A DNA stretch of 64,000 nucleotides from Vibrio sinensis (lineage in GTDB: Bacteria; Pseudomonadota; Gammaproteobacteria; Enterobacterales; Vibrionaceae), in assembly GCF_003605645.1 (NCBI RefSeq), contig NZ_QVMU01000010.1, positions 1 through 64,000 of the forward strand, read 5' to 3'. Position numbers and translations under genes: made by a program. The first letter of the stretch is position 1, and the number at the start of each line of letters is the position of its first letter. Under the pieces are notes generated by a model, which saw nothing but the letters and a program-made list of their open reading frames with translations, had not been told where the DNA came from and did not search any database. Positions 7,507 through 17,834 of the stretch are shown here, in pieces.

Positions 7507-8862
7507 TTAAATCAATATCGTGGCGAGGCCTAAGAAAACTGATAAACCAATAACATCTGTCACGGTTGTTAGTGCCATACCACCGGCCAAAGCGGGGTCG
7601 ATATTCATTTTTTTCAATAGAATTGGAATGGTAACGCCAGCAACACCAGCGACAAATAAATTGGTCAGCATTGCCGTAGATATAATGGCACCAAGCATCC
7701 AGTTTCCTTTCCATGCCACCACGATTCCGCCAATAATTAACGCCCACATGATGCCATTTAATAGACCAATGGCCGCTTCTTTAAGTAAGAGTTCTCGCTT
7801 GTTTGAGTCACCAATGTGTCCAAGCGCTAAACCTCGGATCACTAGTGCGACGGTTTGGTTACCGGCAACCCCTCCCATTGATGGAACAATGGTCATCAAG
7901 ACTGCAATCGCGGCCATTTGTGAAAGTGTAGCTTCAAACATGTTTGATACAGAGGCCGCGGCTAATGCTGCAAGAACATTAGCACCAAGCCAAACACTGC
8001 GCTTTCTCGCTGACTTTACAACAGGTGCGAATGTATCTTCATCATCATCCATACCTGCCATGCTCATCATTGAGTGCTCTGCGTCTTCACGAATAACGTC
8101 TACGACGTCATCAATGGTAATACGACCAACCAATTGTTGATTTTCATCGATAACAGGAGCGGATACCCAGTTACGGCGTTCGAAAAGACTCGCAACATCA
8201 GAATCACTCATTGTTACTTCAATGGCGTCGTCAGCATCTTCCATAACATCAGCGACTTTTACATCTGGCTGAGTAGTCAGAATAGATGTAAGCGAAAGCT
8301 CGCCAATGAGACGATTTTCTTCATCTATAACATACAAGGCATCCGTTGCTTCAGGGAGTTCGCCTCGCATACGCAGGTAACGTAAAACAACATCAATATC
8401 GACATCACCACGAATCGTGATTACGTCGGTATTCATTAGACTACCCGCGGTATCCTCAGTATAAGAAAGAGCCGTTTCAACACGTTGACGATCTTCAACA
8501 TCCATCTGAGAAAGAACTTCTCGAGAGACGTCGTCTGGCAAACTACGTAAAACGTAGGCTACATCATCGGTATCCATGCCCTCAGTTGCTTCAGCAAGCA
8601 TCTCAGGCGCCATGCGTGAAACAAGGTCATCTTTGACGTCTTCACTTAGCTCATCGAGGATCTCGCCATAATCTTCAGGATCGGTAAGTTGCCATAGAAC
8701 CTCACGGCTTTTACGCGGTGATGCTTCTAATAAATGGGCGATATCTTCCGGTTCCATGTCTTGCAGTTGGCGGCGGACATGGACGAAACGGCCATTTTCG
8801 AGAGCTTCTGTGACTTCTTGGAGGGCTTGGTGAGCTTGGTCGAATTCTATTTGCTCTGCCAT
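7507..8862 (-). CDS. mgtE: Magnesium transporter MgtE
   Basis: This 451-residue Mg2+ channel of the inner membrane has the complete MgtE layout. The acidic N domain (about 1-130) carries the superhelical repeats with DPEDYGEILDEL and SLPDDVSREVL. Two CBS domains follow at about 135-255. Five membrane helices begin near residue 285. The pore motif PSMGGVAGNQ and the conserved acidic residue in TTVTDVIGL are present. In characterised MgtE the N and CBS domains bind Mg2+ and close the pore when internal Mg2+ is high. The gene lies 216 bp downstream of ptsO on the same strand. No clear terminator separates them, so read-through is possible, but the gap suggests its own promoter. Confidence 0.95.
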   Translation of the reverse strand: MAEQIEFDQAHQALQEVTEALENGRFVHVRRQLQDMEPEDIAHLLEASPRKSREVLWQLTDPEDYGEILDELSEDVKDDLVSRMAPEMLAEATEGMDTDDVAYVLRSLPDDVSREVLSQMDVEDRQRVETALSYTEDTAGSLMNTDVITIRGDVDIDVVLRYLRMRGELPEATDALYVIDEENRLIGELSLTSILTTQPDVKVADVMEDADDAIEVTMSDSDVASLFERRNWVSAPVIDENQQLVGRITIDDVVDVIREDAEHSMMSMAGMDDDEDTFAPVVKSARKRSVWLGANVLAALAAASVSNMFEATLSQMAAIAVLMTIVPSMGGVAGNQTVALVIRGLALGHIGDSNKRELLLKEAAIGLLNGIMWALIIGGIVVAWKGNWMLGAIISTAMLTNLFVAGVAGVTIPILLKKMNIDPALAGGMALTTVTDVIGLSVFLGLATILI

Positions 8863-9078
8863 CGGTTCCCCCTAACTCTATAGAATTACAATGCTTTGAA
8901 TAGTAACTTAATTTTAGCCCTTGTTTAATAAGTTAATGTTAAAGGGCAGATAAATTCTTAACGAGAGAGAAAAAAGATACGACTTATAATCGGATATCAG
9001 CTTAAAAATAGGCGAATATCGATAGATTAAACGATTGAGAAATTTCGATTTGTTAAATTGATGTAGTGAAAGGCAGGG

Positions 9079-9357
9079 TTACTCATCTTCATCAAACTTC
9101 GCTTCGATGAGTGAGCAAACGGCATCAAGTGCAGGAATGGAGTCAGTACCATCAGCGCTGATGGTTACAAATTCACCTTGGGCAGACTCCAACATTAAAA
9201 GCCCCATGACACTGTCGGCCGTGGCTTCTTTTCCATCCCCATTTTTAATGGTAAGGATGGAACTAAAAGATTGAGCTAGTTCAACAAGCTTTACAGCAGC
9301 GCGAGCATGTAAGCCTAGGCGATTTTGAATAAGGACAGTTTTACTCTGCTGCTGCAT
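9079..9357 (-). CDS. ptsO: Nitrogen-PTS phosphocarrier protein NPr
   Basis: This 92-residue HPr-like protein has the phosphorylation site His17 in [12 protein letters not shown]. NPr accepts phosphate from EI-Ntr (PtsP) and passes it to EIIA-Ntr (PtsN), a regulatory chain that senses nitrogen and potassium status and does not move sugar. It ends the yrbG-to-ptsO operon and starts 3 bases after the rapZ stop. A run [12 protein letters not shown], typical of the NPr/HPr central helix, is present. The order ptsN-rapZ-ptsO matches the E. coli rpoN locus. Confidence 0.95.
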   Translation of the reverse strand: MQQQSKTVLIQNRLGLHARAAVKLVELAQSFSSILTIKNGDGKEATADSVMGLLMLESAQGEFVTISADGTDSIPALDAVCSLIEAKFDEDE

Positions 9358-9360
9358 AAT

Positions 9361-10230
9361 CTAGTTTTCCAAATGTTTTTCTAATGAAGCGTGTCTAATT
9401 TGGACTTGATGCCCAAGTTCAATAAAGCGCTCACCAATTTGTTGCGTTAAATATACCGAGCGATGTTTTCCCCCGGTACAGCCTATCGCGACAGTGAGAT
9501 AGCTACGATTGTTTTTTTCGAGTAATGGCAGCCAATATTCAATGAACTGTTGGATTTGTGATTTGAGTTCAATCACTTCAGGATGCGTTTCTAAAAATAT
9601 TTTTACTGGAACATCAAGACCGGTTAATGGACGTAAATCTGGATCCCAATGTGGGTTAGGTAAAAATCTGACGTCAAAGACATAGTCGGCATCACTTGGA
9701 ATACCATATTTAAAGCCAAAAGATTGGAATACCATCACCAAATCTTTACGCTCTCGGCCCTCAACACGTTGTCGTACCATCTCGCTTAATTCATGTAGAG
9801 ATTGGTTACTACTATCTAGAATTAAATCGGCCTGCTCTTTCATTGGCGCTAAGATTTGTTTCTCTTTTTCAATCGCTTGTTCAAGAGATGTTTTTTCGTG
9901 ACCGAGTGAAAGAGGGTGGATACGACGAGTTTCGCTATAGCGTTTTAGCAACGTATCCTTGTTCGCATCAAGGAAAAAAACGCTCGCGTCATTATCTTTC
10001 TTTAATGTTTGTAGGGTATTTTCTACTAGAGATGGATCTTGCGGTAAATTACGAATATCGATACTTACCGCGACATTCTGCTTACTACCCTTAACAGACA
10101 GAATGAATTGCTCAAGAAGATCGACGGGTAGGTTATCGACACAGTAGTAACCGAGATCTTCTAACACTCTTAAAGCGACACTTTTGCCCGCACCGGACTG
10201 TCCGCTAATTACAATTAAGCGCATTGCCAT
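9361..10230 (-). CDS. rapZ: RNase adapter protein RapZ
   Basis: RapZ is a 289-residue RNA-binding NTP-binding protein. In E. coli it presents the small RNA GlmZ to RNase E and so controls glucosamine-6-phosphate synthase GlmS, linking amino-sugar supply to envelope synthesis. The Walker A loop GQSGAGKS is at residues 10-17. A Walker B-like segment (VAVSIDIRN) follows, and the C-terminal domain shows [12 protein letters not shown] and [10 protein letters not shown], which hold the binding and dimer residues of the family. Starts at residues 1 and 3 (MAMRL) are both possible. It sits 5 bases after ptsN in the same operon. Confidence 0.95.
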   Translation of the reverse strand: MAMRLIVISGQSGAGKSVALRVLEDLGYYCVDNLPVDLLEQFILSVKGSKQNVAVSIDIRNLPQDPSLVENTLQTLKKDNDASVFFLDANKDTLLKRYSETRRIHPLSLGHEKTSLEQAIEKEKQILAPMKEQADLILDSSNQSLHELSEMVRQRVEGRERKDLVMVFQSFGFKYGIPSDADYVFDVRFLPNPHWDPDLRPLTGLDVPVKIFLETHPEVIELKSQIQQFIEYWLPLLEKNNRSYLTVAIGCTGGKHRSVYLTQQIGERFIELGHQVQIRHASLEKHLEN

Positions 10231-10235
10231 CTCTG

Positions 10236-10682
10236 TCAGTTGACCATGATATCGTATAGCTCTTGATCAGATTGAGCCTTACGAAGTTGCTTAAGAACCT
10301 GTTTGTCATTCAGTCGTTCAGCCATGCAAGATAACGTTTTCAAGTGATCTTTACATTGGGCGTCTGGTACTAGCAAGGCGAACAGCACATCGACAGGACG
10401 ATTATCGATAGAATCAAACTCTATCGGTGTATCACACTGTAATAGGACGGCAACTGCTTGTTCGTTGCCACTTTTCATACGAGCATGGGGAATGGCTATC
10501 CCATTTCCAATGCCAGTACTACCCATTTTTTCTCGGCTTAGCATGCACTCAAACAGCTCAGTTGAATTTTGTCCGGTATGTTCAGCAACAATCTCACTGA
10601 TCATTTCCAGGGCTCTTTTTTTGCTAGTACATTGAACTGCACTTTTAGTGCAGTCCAATGAAAGGATTTCGCGTAATTGCAT
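10236..10682 (-). CDS. ptsN: Nitrogen-PTS regulatory protein EIIA-Ntr
   Basis: This 148-residue PTS EIIA type 2 domain carries the phosphoacceptor His66 in [17 protein letters not shown]-Ntr is the output of the PtsP-NPr chain; in E. coli the unphosphorylated form acts on K+ transport (TrkA, KdpD) and on other partners. It lies 2 bases from hpf and 5 from rapZ, so translation is probably coupled. The length and lack of a membrane domain fit PtsN and not a sugar permease. Confidence 0.95.
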   Translation of the reverse strand: MQLREILSLDCTKSAVQCTSKKRALEMISEIVAEHTGQNSTELFECMLSREKMGSTGIGNGIAIPHARMKSGNEQAVAVLLQCDTPIEFDSIDNRPVDVLFALLVPDAQCKDHLKTLSCMAERLNDKQVLKQLRKAQSDQELYDIMVN

Positions 10683-10684
10683 GA

Positions 10685-10972
10685 TTAGTGATGATTCAAT
10701 TTTTCTTTATGCTTATTAAGCTGTCTTACGAGCTTATCGACGAGTGCATCAATGGCTGCGTACATATTATCGTTGTCAGCAGACGCATGGATTTCACCTT
10801 GGTTTACGTGAAGGGTAGCTTCAGCATTTTGGCGGAGTTTTTCAACGCTTAGCACGACACTAATACTATTGATATGCTCGAAAAACCGCTCAAGCTTTTT
10901 AAACTTAGAGTTTACGTAGTCTTGCATTGAATCGGTCAGATCAATGTGGTGGCCGCTAATGTTAATTTGCAT
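10685..10972 (-). CDS. hpf: Ribosome hibernation promoting factor (short HPF)
   Basis: This 95-residue HPF/YfiA family protein begins MQINISGHHIDLTDSMQDYV, the family start motif. It binds the small ribosomal subunit near the decoding centre and, with RMF, promotes 100S dimers in stationary phase. It is the short form with no C-terminal dimerisation domain, as expected in gammaproteobacteria. The C-terminus is basic (KLVRQLNKHKEKLNHH). It sits 26 bases after rpoN, as in E. coli. Confidence 0.94.
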   Translation of the reverse strand: MQINISGHHIDLTDSMQDYVNSKFKKLERFFEHINSISVVLSVEKLRQNAEATLHVNQGEIHASADNDNMYAAIDALVDKLVRQLNKHKEKLNHH

Positions 10973-10998
10973 AGACTTTCCTTCTCGGTTTGTTGGCC

Positions 10999-12462
10999 TT
11001 ATAACAGGCGTTTGCGCTGACTTGAAGGAGCGATACCTAAGGATTCGCGGTATTTTGCAATAGTCCGCCTAGCTACCTGAATTCCTTGGTCAGCGAGTAA
11101 AGCTGCAATCTTACTGTCACTCAGTGGTTTCGCACTATTCTCGGCGGCCACGAGCTTTTTGATCAAAGCACGGATCGCAGTTGATGAACACTCTCCGCCA
11201 TTATCAGTACTAACATGGCTAGAGAAGAAGTATTTCAATTCAAAAATGCCACGAGGTGTATGCATGTACTTTTGCGTGGTTACACGTGAAATCGTTGATT
11301 CATGCATATCTACGGCTAATGCGACATCATTTAGCACCATTGGCTTCATGGCTTCTTCACCATGTTCGAAGAAATCTCGTTGATGTTCAACAATGCATTT
11401 CGCAACTTTGAGCAGAGTCTCATTCCGACTCTCTAGACTTTTAATTAACCACTTGGCCTCTTGCAAATTAGAACGAATGTACTGGCTATCAGCACTGTTC
11501 CCTTTGCTAAAGGCGGCATATTGTTGATTTACTTTTAACCTTGGAACGGAATCTGGATTAATCGTAACAACCCATTTTCCATGATCTTTGTACACAGAGA
11601 CATCTGGCACAACATATTCAGCATGGTCCGGTGCAATACGACTACCAGGACGAGGATCCAGTTGCTGGATAAGCGTTAAGATCGCTTTTAGTTCACTCTC
11701 TTTTAGCTTGGTCTCTTTCACTATTTGTTTATAGTCTCGATTACCAAGCTGATCAATATGATCCGTTAGCACCAATTTTGCTTCTTTTAACCACGGAGTA
11801 TCTTGAGGAAAAGTCGCCAATTGCAGTAATAAGCAATCTTGTAAGTTAACCGAAGCAACCCCAAGAGGATCAAATTGTTGGATTCGTTTACGAACCGCTT
11901 CAATCTCGTCGATCTCAATCTCTTCGTTGTCAAAACTTTCTAAGATATCTTGAGTAGAGACAGTGAGGTAACCATAGTCGTCAATAGCATCGATGATAGC
12001 CATCGCAAGTGTTCGATCTGTTTCACTAAATGGGGTTAGGTCTAGCTGCCAATTCAGGTAATCATGTAGAGATTCAGTTGTTTCTCCTTGATATACCGGA
12101 TAATCATCATCAACGGATATACCAGTACTGCCCGAGTTTGCGCTGTAGACATCATCCCAAGTGGTATCGATTTCTAACTCACTAGTAAGCTCAGATTTTT
12201 CAATCAGCTCAGAGCTATCTTGCATCTCTTGTTCGTTAAGGTCGTTGTCTGAATGTTGCTCTTCATTACTTGTCTTGTCATCGCTATTTTGTGCGGTGTC
12301 TTCATTACCTTCCTCTATCTCGAGAAGAGGGTTCGATTCTAGGGCTTCTTGAATTTCTTGTTGAAGGTCTAACGTCGAAAGTTGCAACAAGCGGATTGCT
12401 TGCTGTAACTGTGGCGTCATCGCTAACTGTTGACCTAGCTTGAGTTGTAATGAGGGTTTCAT
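10999..12462 (-). CDS. rpoN: RNA polymerase sigma-54 factor
   Basis: RpoN is a 487-residue alternative sigma factor for -24/-12 promoters, used with AAA+ activators; in Vibrio it governs flagella, nitrogen use and quorum-sensing small RNAs. The Gln/Leu-rich activator region I is at 1-50 ([18 protein letters not shown]). An acidic region II covers about 51-125. The core-binding region follows, then a helix-turn-helix near 365-390 ([14 protein letters not shown]). The RpoN box [10 protein letters not shown] is at 464-473. It is preceded by lptB (52-bp gap) and followed by hpf. Confidence 0.97.
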   Translation of the reverse strand: MKPSLQLKLGQQLAMTPQLQQAIRLLQLSTLDLQQEIQEALESNPLLEIEEGNEDTAQNSDDKTSNEEQHSDNDLNEQEMQDSSELIEKSELTSELEIDTTWDDVYSANSGSTGISVDDDYPVYQGETTESLHDYLNWQLDLTPFSETDRTLAMAIIDAIDDYGYLTVSTQDILESFDNEEIEIDEIEAVRKRIQQFDPLGVASVNLQDCLLLQLATFPQDTPWLKEAKLVLTDHIDQLGNRDYKQIVKETKLKESELKAILTLIQQLDPRPGSRIAPDHAEYVVPDVSVYKDHGKWVVTINPDSVPRLKVNQQYAAFSKGNSADSQYIRSNLQEAKWLIKSLESRNETLLKVAKCIVEHQRDFFEHGEEAMKPMVLNDVALAVDMHESTISRVTTQKYMHTPRGIFELKYFFSSHVSTDNGGECSSTAIRALIKKLVAAENSAKPLSDSKIAALLADQGIQVARRTIAKYRESLGIAPSSQRKRLL

Positions 12463-12514
12463 TCAGTAATACGTGCCTTTTAGATACTGTAGAATCTTTC
12501 CGTTCTTTGTTTAA

Positions 12515-13240
12515 TCATAGACGGAATTGTTCACCGAGATAAACTTGTTTAACTTGTTCGTTATTGAGCACGTCACTAGGAGTCCCTTCCGCGATCAAAT
12601 GTCCCTGACTTACAATGTATGCTTTTTCACATACATCGAGAGTTTCACGAACATTGTGGTCGGTGATCAAAACACCCAATCCACGATCTCGTAGATGTTC
12701 GATGATCTTCTTGATATCGATGACCGAAATAGGGTCTACACCGGCAAACGGTTCATCAAGTAGAATAAATTGTGGGTTCGCAGCTAACGCACGAGCAATT
12801 TCAACTCGACGACGTTCGCCACCTGATAATGCCATACCTGCACTAGCTCGTATGTGCTGTATGTGGAATTCTTCCAATAAATCTTCGAGTTTGTCTTGGC
12901 GCTCTTCACGCGTCATTTCTTCACGAGTTTCTAGAACTGCCATAATATTTTGCTCAACGGACAGTTTTCTGAAGATAGACGCTTCTTGCGGTAAATAGCC
13001 AATACCAAGGCGTGAACGACTGTGCATAGGTAAGATACTGATATCTAGGTCGTCAATGCTAATCGTGCCCTCATCACGGGCAACGAGTCCAACAATCATA
13101 TAGAAAGAAGTTGTTTTACCTGCACCGTTAGGTCCAAGTAAGCCAACAATTTGGCCTGATTCAACTTTTAAACTGACGTCAGAAACGACTTTTCTATTTT
13201 TGTAGCTCTTGGCTAAATGTTCTGCTTTTAGTACGGCCAT
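12515..13240 (-). CDS. lptB: LPS export ABC transporter ATPase LptB
   Basis: LptB is the 241-residue ATPase that, with LptF and LptG, extracts LPS from the inner membrane and pushes it along the LptC-LptA bridge. Walker A GPNGAGKT lies near residue 37, the signature [15 protein letters not shown] near 140, and Walker [12 protein letters not shown] just after. The H-loop is in ITDHNVRE. The start is 2 bases after the lptA stop, so the two genes are tightly coupled. The lptF and lptG genes are not in this window, as is usual. Confidence 0.96.
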   Translation of the reverse strand: MAVLKAEHLAKSYKNRKVVSDVSLKVESGQIVGLLGPNGAGKTTSFYMIVGLVARDEGTISIDDLDISILPMHSRSRLGIGYLPQEASIFRKLSVEQNIMAVLETREEMTREERQDKLEDLLEEFHIQHIRASAGMALSGGERRRVEIARALAANPQFILLDEPFAGVDPISVIDIKKIIEHLRDRGLGVLITDHNVRETLDVCEKAYIVSQGHLIAEGTPSDVLNNEQVKQVYLGEQFRL

Positions 13241-13242
13241 AA

Positions 13243-13740
13243 TTACTCTTGAGCGGCTTGTGGCTGAAGAACCGTTGAAACGCGGTCACCTTTTTGTTTA
13301 CCGTCAGCAATGAGTTTCTGAGACGATATTTTGTAGCGAATTTTAGTGCCACGAATAATGCTGTCATCTTGCGATAACATGGCTTTATCAATCATGGTTA
13401 ACTGGTCGTCAGCCATCTTGTAATAGAGCTCTTTTGCTTCACCGTATAAAGTTTTACCATCATCGGTCAGCTGTGAGAATGTCGCAAGGTTTCCATAGCC
13501 TTCAATTTCTTGAATAGATCCATCTTTCGCAGAGCGAGTCACAACTACTTTGTCGGCGCTTATATTGATACTGCCCTGTTTGAGCTTTACATCCCCTAGG
13601 AATGTCACTTTATTGCTCTGCATATCTAGTTGCTGGCTATCAGAGTCAATATAAACAGGTTGCTCGGTATCAGACGATAAGGCAAATGCCTGTGCTGACG
13701 TAAATAAACAAGCGATTAAACTAAGGTGTGAGAGTTTCAT
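13243..13740 (-). CDS. lptA: Periplasmic LPS bridge protein LptA
   Basis: This 165-residue OstA/LptA-type protein forms the periplasmic bridge for LPS between LptC and LptD. A signal peptide is at about 1-20 ([20 protein letters not shown]). The mature sequence opens with [15 protein letters not shown] and shows the beta-jellyroll pattern [18 protein letters not shown]. The frame is open 15 codons further upstream, but I chose the ATG at 13740 because it gives a proper signal peptide and has AAGG a few bases upstream. The start lies inside the end of lptC (20-bp overlap). Confidence 0.93.
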   Translation of the reverse strand: MKLSHLSLIACLFTSAQAFALSSDTEQPVYIDSDSQQLDMQSNKVTFLGDVKLKQGSINISADKVVVTRSAKDGSIQEIEGYGNLATFSQLTDDGKTLYGEAKELYYKMADDQLTMIDKAMLSQDDSIIRGTKIRYKISSQKLIADGKQKGDRVSTVLQPQAAQE

Positions 13741-14284
13741 ATCTACCTTGTACGTGTTGATATAGAACAGCAGTATTGTCAGCAAAGTTGCCTTTCATTG
13801 CTTGACCTACTGTTTCAAATTGTGGGCCAACTAAAGTTACTTGGTTGTCTGCCCAAAAATCTCGATTGTCGAGTTGGATACTCATGGTATCTGTCGACAA
13901 TGTATCAAAACCTGAATCAGGTAAGAGGTTCTTTACTAGTACATTATCATAGAGTGTTAACACTTGATCTTCGTCTAATACACCTCTATCAGCGGTCACT
14001 TGCCACTCTTGAGAGGTACCTAGCTTATAAACTTTCAGTACAGGTTCCTGAAAAACAGTGTCGCCGCTTTTTGCATAATGATCGAGAACCACAGATGTAA
14101 TGACATAACTGCGGATTCCTTTTTCATTAAATGATGTGTTTTCGAGGTTTACCCCAGAAAACATGGGTAGTTCAGAATTAGGTTCAACTTGCACGTCATC
14201 GTTCTGGCGATTACTCATTAAATAGTAACCAGAACTTGCGACGATTAAGATTAAAACCAGATACCCAATACGAGCTAAGCTCAT
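13721..14284 (-). CDS. lptC: LPS export protein LptC
   Basis: LptC is a 187-residue bitopic inner-membrane protein that hands LPS from LptB2FG to LptA. One membrane helix is at residues 4-22 (ARIGYLVLILIVASSGYYL). The periplasmic domain has the LptC-type beta strands around LYDNVLVKNLLPDSGFDTL. It overlaps the kdsC stop by 4 bases and the lptA start by 20. Sequence identity between LptC proteins is low, so the name rests on the conserved gene order kdsC-lptC-lptA-lptB as well as topology. Confidence 0.93.
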   Translation of the reverse strand: MSLARIGYLVLILIVASSGYYLMSNRQNDDVQVEPNSELPMFSGVNLENTSFNEKGIRSYVITSVVLDHYAKSGDTVFQEPVLKVYKLGTSQEWQVTADRGVLDEDQVLTLYDNVLVKNLLPDSGFDTLSTDTMSIQLDNRDFWADNQVTLVGPQFETVGQAMKGNFADNTAVLYQHVQGRYETLTP

Positions 14285-14838
14285 ATACTTAAACCTTTGT
14301 GAATATCTAGCTCATCGCGAGCTTGTAAAATCAGGTCACTGACTTCACGGACCGCACCGTGGCCACCTTTAATTTTGGTGACGTAATTTGCTCTTTTTGC
14401 TAAGAGTGGATGTCCATCTGCGACGCAGACTTTCAACGCTACTTTTTCCATTACCGGCCAGTCTATCAAATCATCGCCAATATAGCCTGTTTGTTCTGGG
14501 GCTATTTGGAGCTTTTCGCAAATGTCATGGTAGGCTTTAATTTTATCGTCTTGACCTTGATAGATAAGTTTAATTCCTAACGCCGACATTCTGTTTTCTA
14601 CGATTTGAGAACTACGCCCAGTAATGATTGCGATTTCAATACCCGCATTCATTAATGACTTTACGCCATACCCATCACGGGTGTGAAACGTCTTCAGTTC
14701 TTCACCATTGTTGCCCATATACACTAGGCCGTCGGAGAAGACTCCATCAACATCGCAAATAAGCAGTTTGATCTGCTTGGCAATATCGAGTAACTCTTGC
14801 TCAACTTCACCATAAAGCGTGCTGACCATGTTTGACAT
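14281..14838 (-). CDS. kdsC: 3-deoxy-D-manno-octulosonate 8-phosphate phosphatase
   Basis: KdsC is a 185-residue cytoplasmic HAD phosphatase that removes phosphate from Kdo-8-phosphate to give Kdo for the LPS inner core. The catalytic Asp29 and Asp31 lie in LLICDVDGVFSDG, the Thr/Ser motif in IAIITGRSS, and the Mg2+-binding motif in GYIGDDLIDWPVM. It has no cap domain, as expected for the tetrameric C0 type. It overlaps kdsD by 1 base and lptC by 4, so all three are translationally coupled. Confidence 0.95.
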   Translation of the reverse strand: MSNMVSTLYGEVEQELLDIAKQIKLLICDVDGVFSDGLVYMGNNGEELKTFHTRDGYGVKSLMNAGIEIAIITGRSSQIVENRMSALGIKLIYQGQDDKIKAYHDICEKLQIAPEQTGYIGDDLIDWPVMEKVALKVCVADGHPLLAKRANYVTKIKGGHGAVREVSDLILQARDELDIHKGLSI

Positions 14839-15803
14839 TACACTACTCCTGCTTTGAGCAAATCATGCATATTGAGTGCGCCAACGACTTTTGTCCCATC
14901 ACATAAGATTAGGCCGTTAATGCTTTTATCTTGCATTAAGTTTAATCCTTCTGCTGCCAACATGCTTGGTTTTGCAATTGTTGGGTTTACTGTCATGACT
15001 TCACCGATTTCAGTGCTATGAATATCCACACGTTTATCGAGAATACGACGTAAGTCACCATCAGTAAAAATGCCCATCAGATTTTGCTGTTCATCGATCA
15101 CCGCAGTCATACCTAGGCCTTTTTGGCTGATTTCTAGCAGTGCATCTCTAATCAGCGTTGTTGGTGAGACGAGAGGTAAAAGTTCGCCAGAATGCATGAT
15201 ATCAGAGAGTTTTAAAAGCAATTTGCGACCCAGTGCGCCACCAGGATGAGAAAGTGCAAAATCTTCAGCGGTAAAGCCTCTTGCTTGCATTAAAGCGACT
15301 GCAAGAGCATCACCCATAACTAGAGTTGCCGTTGTACTTGATGTTGGAGCAAGCGCCAATGGGCAAGCTTCTTTCGGTACGGATACCTGTAAGTGAATAT
15401 CAGCGAGTTTAGCCATATTGGAATTTGGCTTACCAGTCATGCTAATAATTTTAATATTTAAGCGTTTTAAGACAGGAAACAGCGATAAAATTTCAGAAGA
15501 CTCACCTGAGTTAGAAATGGCAAGGACAATATCTGCTGGTTTAATCATGCCTAAGTCGCCATGAGCAGCTTCGCCAGGGTGAACAAAGAATGCGGACGTA
15601 CCTGTACTGGCTAGTGTTGCCGCTATCTTCTTACCGATATGGCCCGATTTACCCATGCCCATGACCACGACTTTACCACTCTCATTTGCGAACATAAGTT
15701 CACAAGCTTGGCTAAAAGAGTCATCAATATACTGATCTAATTGTGTCAGTGCGGATATTTCGGTTTCTAATACTTCCAGAGCAACTGCGCGGAAATCAAA
15801 CAT
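14838..15803 (-). CDS. kdsD: Arabinose-5-phosphate isomerase
   Basis: KdsD is a 321-residue enzyme that converts ribulose-5-phosphate to arabinose-5-phosphate, the first step towards Kdo. An N-terminal SIS sugar-isomerase domain covers about 40-180 (VVMGMGKSGHIGKKIAATL, HPGEAAHGDLGM, SNSGESSEI). Two CBS domains follow at about 205-320 (IFTDGDLRRIL). It is the second gene of the yrbG-started operon and overlaps kdsC by 1 base, coupling the two Kdo steps. Confidence 0.95.
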   Translation of the reverse strand: MFDFRAVALEVLETEISALTQLDQYIDDSFSQACELMFANESGKVVVMGMGKSGHIGKKIAATLASTGTSAFFVHPGEAAHGDLGMIKPADIVLAISNSGESSEILSLFPVLKRLNIKIISMTGKPNSNMAKLADIHLQVSVPKEACPLALAPTSSTTATLVMGDALAVALMQARGFTAEDFALSHPGGALGRKLLLKLSDIMHSGELLPLVSPTTLIRDALLEISQKGLGMTAVIDEQQNLMGIFTDGDLRRILDKRVDIHSTEIGEVMTVNPTIAKPSMLAAEGLNLMQDKSINGLILCDGTKVVGALNMHDLLKAGVV

Positions 15804-15824
15804 CTCAAACTCCTGCGAATATAA

Positions 15825-16790
15825 TTAAGCAGCCATATTTAGAATTAAATAAACTTGGTAAGCGACAAAGCAACAAAGCAGTATCGCTCCCTCTATACGG
15901 TTAATGCTGCGAGACTTACCTAAAGCCATTATCACTAGTAGCAGTGATACACCCAGCATTACCCAAAAATCACGTCCCATTGCATATTCACTAAGTACCG
16001 CTGGATGTACAAGTCCAGGAATGCCCATAACCGCAAGGATATTAAAAACGTTCGAACCGATGATATTACCTACTGCCATATCATCTTCGCCTTTAAGTAC
16101 GCCAGCGAGCGAAGCGGCCAGTTCAGGTAAACTTGTACCCACTGCAATAATAGTTAAGCCAATAACGAGATCACTCATACCAAAATATTGAGCAATCACA
16201 ACGGCACTATCGACTAGAGTACTTGCTGCAATCGGTAAAATAATAAGGCCAACCACTACCCATAAAATAGCTTTGGTATTGCTTACACCCTCAGGAACTT
16301 CAGACTCTTGTTCTTGAATAAGGATGTCGCCATTTTGTTTTTCTTTACGGCTAATGTGCAACATAGCGAAAATGAATACGCCGAATAGGGCGAACAACAA
16401 TACACCCTCATAAAAACCTAAATGGTTGTCCCACAGTAATGCGCCTGCAAGTACAGTTACACCAATCATTAATGGTAACTCTCGGCGAATAACCGCAGAG
16501 CTTATAGAAAGAGGTTTAATTAAAGCGGTGATACCAAGAATTAGCGCAATGTTGGCAATATTTGACCCTAATACGTTACCAACAGCAGTATCGGTTTTAC
16601 CATCAAAAGCAGCGGTGGCGGATACCATCATTTCTGGGGCAGAAGAACCCATTGCAAGAATGGTCATACCGATGACAAGTGGAGATATACCATAGTTTCT
16701 AGCTATTGCTGCAGAGCCGTATACCAGTTTGTCTGCACTCCAAACTAGAAAAACTAATCCTATGATAAGTAACGCTATAGCTGAGAGCAT
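15825..16790 (-). CDS. yrbG: Calcium/sodium antiporter family protein YrbG
   Basis: This 321-residue inner-membrane protein of the Ca2+:cation antiporter family has two inverted halves of about five helices each. The alpha repeats carry the ion-binding motifs: GSSAPEMMVS with GNVLGSNIANIALILG in the first half, and VGTSLPELAASL with GNIIGSNVFNILAVMG in the second. A cytoplasmic loop near residues 150-170 is rich in Lys, Glu and Gln. Its physiological ion and role are poorly known; E. coli YrbG is not essential. It is the first gene of the minus-strand Kdo/Lpt operon, divergent from mlaF. Confidence 0.9.
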   Translation of the reverse strand: MLSAIALLIIGLVFLVWSADKLVYGSAAIARNYGISPLVIGMTILAMGSSAPEMMVSATAAFDGKTDTAVGNVLGSNIANIALILGITALIKPLSISSAVIRRELPLMIGVTVLAGALLWDNHLGFYEGVLLFALFGVFIFAMLHISRKEKQNGDILIQEQESEVPEGVSNTKAILWVVVGLIILPIAASTLVDSAVVIAQYFGMSDLVIGLTIIAVGTSLPELAASLAGVLKGEDDMAVGNIIGSNVFNILAVMGIPGLVHPAVLSEYAMGRDFWVMLGVSLLLVIMALGKSRSINRIEGAILLCCFVAYQVYLILNMAA

Positions 16791-17036
16791 GATATATCCT
16801 AATTATAATGGGGACCGAATAATTTAACCGCCAATTTTGACGTGTTGGTAAACAAAATGGAAGCTGTAGAGTGAATAAATTATCTGTTTATATGGACCAT
16901 AACGAGATTGCGGAAAATATAGGACTTAAGAATATCGATAAAAGTGCTAATCACATTTCATTGAACAGAGCTTTAATTTCTGAATCAATGTGCTTATGAT
17001 TGCCCATTAGAATAGGACGCAAGATAAGAGTATCTA

Positions 17037-17834
17037 ATGTCATCAATGGACTTGGTTAAGGTAGAAAACCTCACATTTCTTCGTGGAGAACGTAAGATTT
17101 TTGATGATGTGAGTCTGCACGTACCTAAAGGTAAAATTACGGCCATTATGGGGCCGTCAGGGATAGGAAAAACAACCCTGTTACGTTTAATCGGTGGGCA
17201 AATTTATCCCGATCATGGTCGGATTTTGTTTGATGGCAAAAATATCCCCACATTAAGTCGCAAAGAACTCTACCGAGAGCGAAAGAAAATGAGCATGTTA
17301 TTTCAATCGGGTGCTCTGTTTACCGATCTTTCCGTATTTGACAATGTGGCATTTCCCTTAAGAGAACACACCAAACTTGATGAAAGTTTGATTCGTACAT
17401 TGGTGTTACTTAAATTGGAAGCAGTTGGACTTAGAGGTGCAGCTCAGCTTATGCCAAGTGAGTTATCCGGAGGAATGGCAAGACGGGCCGCTCTCGCTCG
17501 AGCTATTGCTTTAGACCCACAGTTAATTATGTATGACGAACCCTTTGTTGGTCAGGATCCAATAACTATGGGGGTGCTGGTGGAACTGATCCGCAATCTT
17601 AACCAAGCATTAGAAGTGACTTCGATCGTCGTATCTCATGATGTACCCGAGGTAATGAGTATTGCTGATTGGGTGTATATATTAGCGAACGGAAAGGTTA
17701 TTGCTAGCGGTACACCTGATGAACTCTATGCCAATGACGATCCTCAAGTACAGCAATTTTTAGTCGGAAATGCTGACGGCCCTGTCCCTTTTCGTTTTCC
17801 AGCACAACCGATCGCTAAGGACCTTTTTTCATGA
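17037..17834 (+). CDS. mlaF: Phospholipid ABC transporter ATPase MlaF
   Basis: MlaF is the 265-residue ATPase of the MlaFEDB complex, which moves phospholipids between the outer and inner membranes and maintains outer-membrane asymmetry. Walker [10 protein letters not shown], signature [15 protein letters not shown] and Walker [14 protein letters not shown] are all intact. The C-terminal extension ([16 protein letters not shown]) is the tail that contacts MlaB in known structures. AAGAG lies before the ATG at 17037; the in-frame ATG at 17046 is an alternative. Its stop overlaps the mlaE start by 4 bases. Confidence 0.95.
   Translation: MSSMDLVKVENLTFLRGERKIFDDVSLHVPKGKITAIMGPSGIGKTTLLRLIGGQIYPDHGRILFDGKNIPTLSRKELYRERKKMSMLFQSGALFTDLSVFDNVAFPLREHTKLDESLIRTLVLLKLEAVGLRGAAQLMPSELSGGMARRAALARAIALDPQLIMYDEPFVGQDPITMGVLVELIRNLNQALEVTSIVVSHDVPEVMSIADWVYILANGKVIASGTPDELYANDDPQVQQFLVGNADGPVPFRFPAQPIAKDLFS

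Noticed and set aside
7520..8140. A 206-codon open frame on the plus strand opposite mgtE
   Set aside because: It runs antisense to a well-conserved membrane protein, and its Pro/Ala/Ser/Thr composition is what the reverse of such a gene gives.
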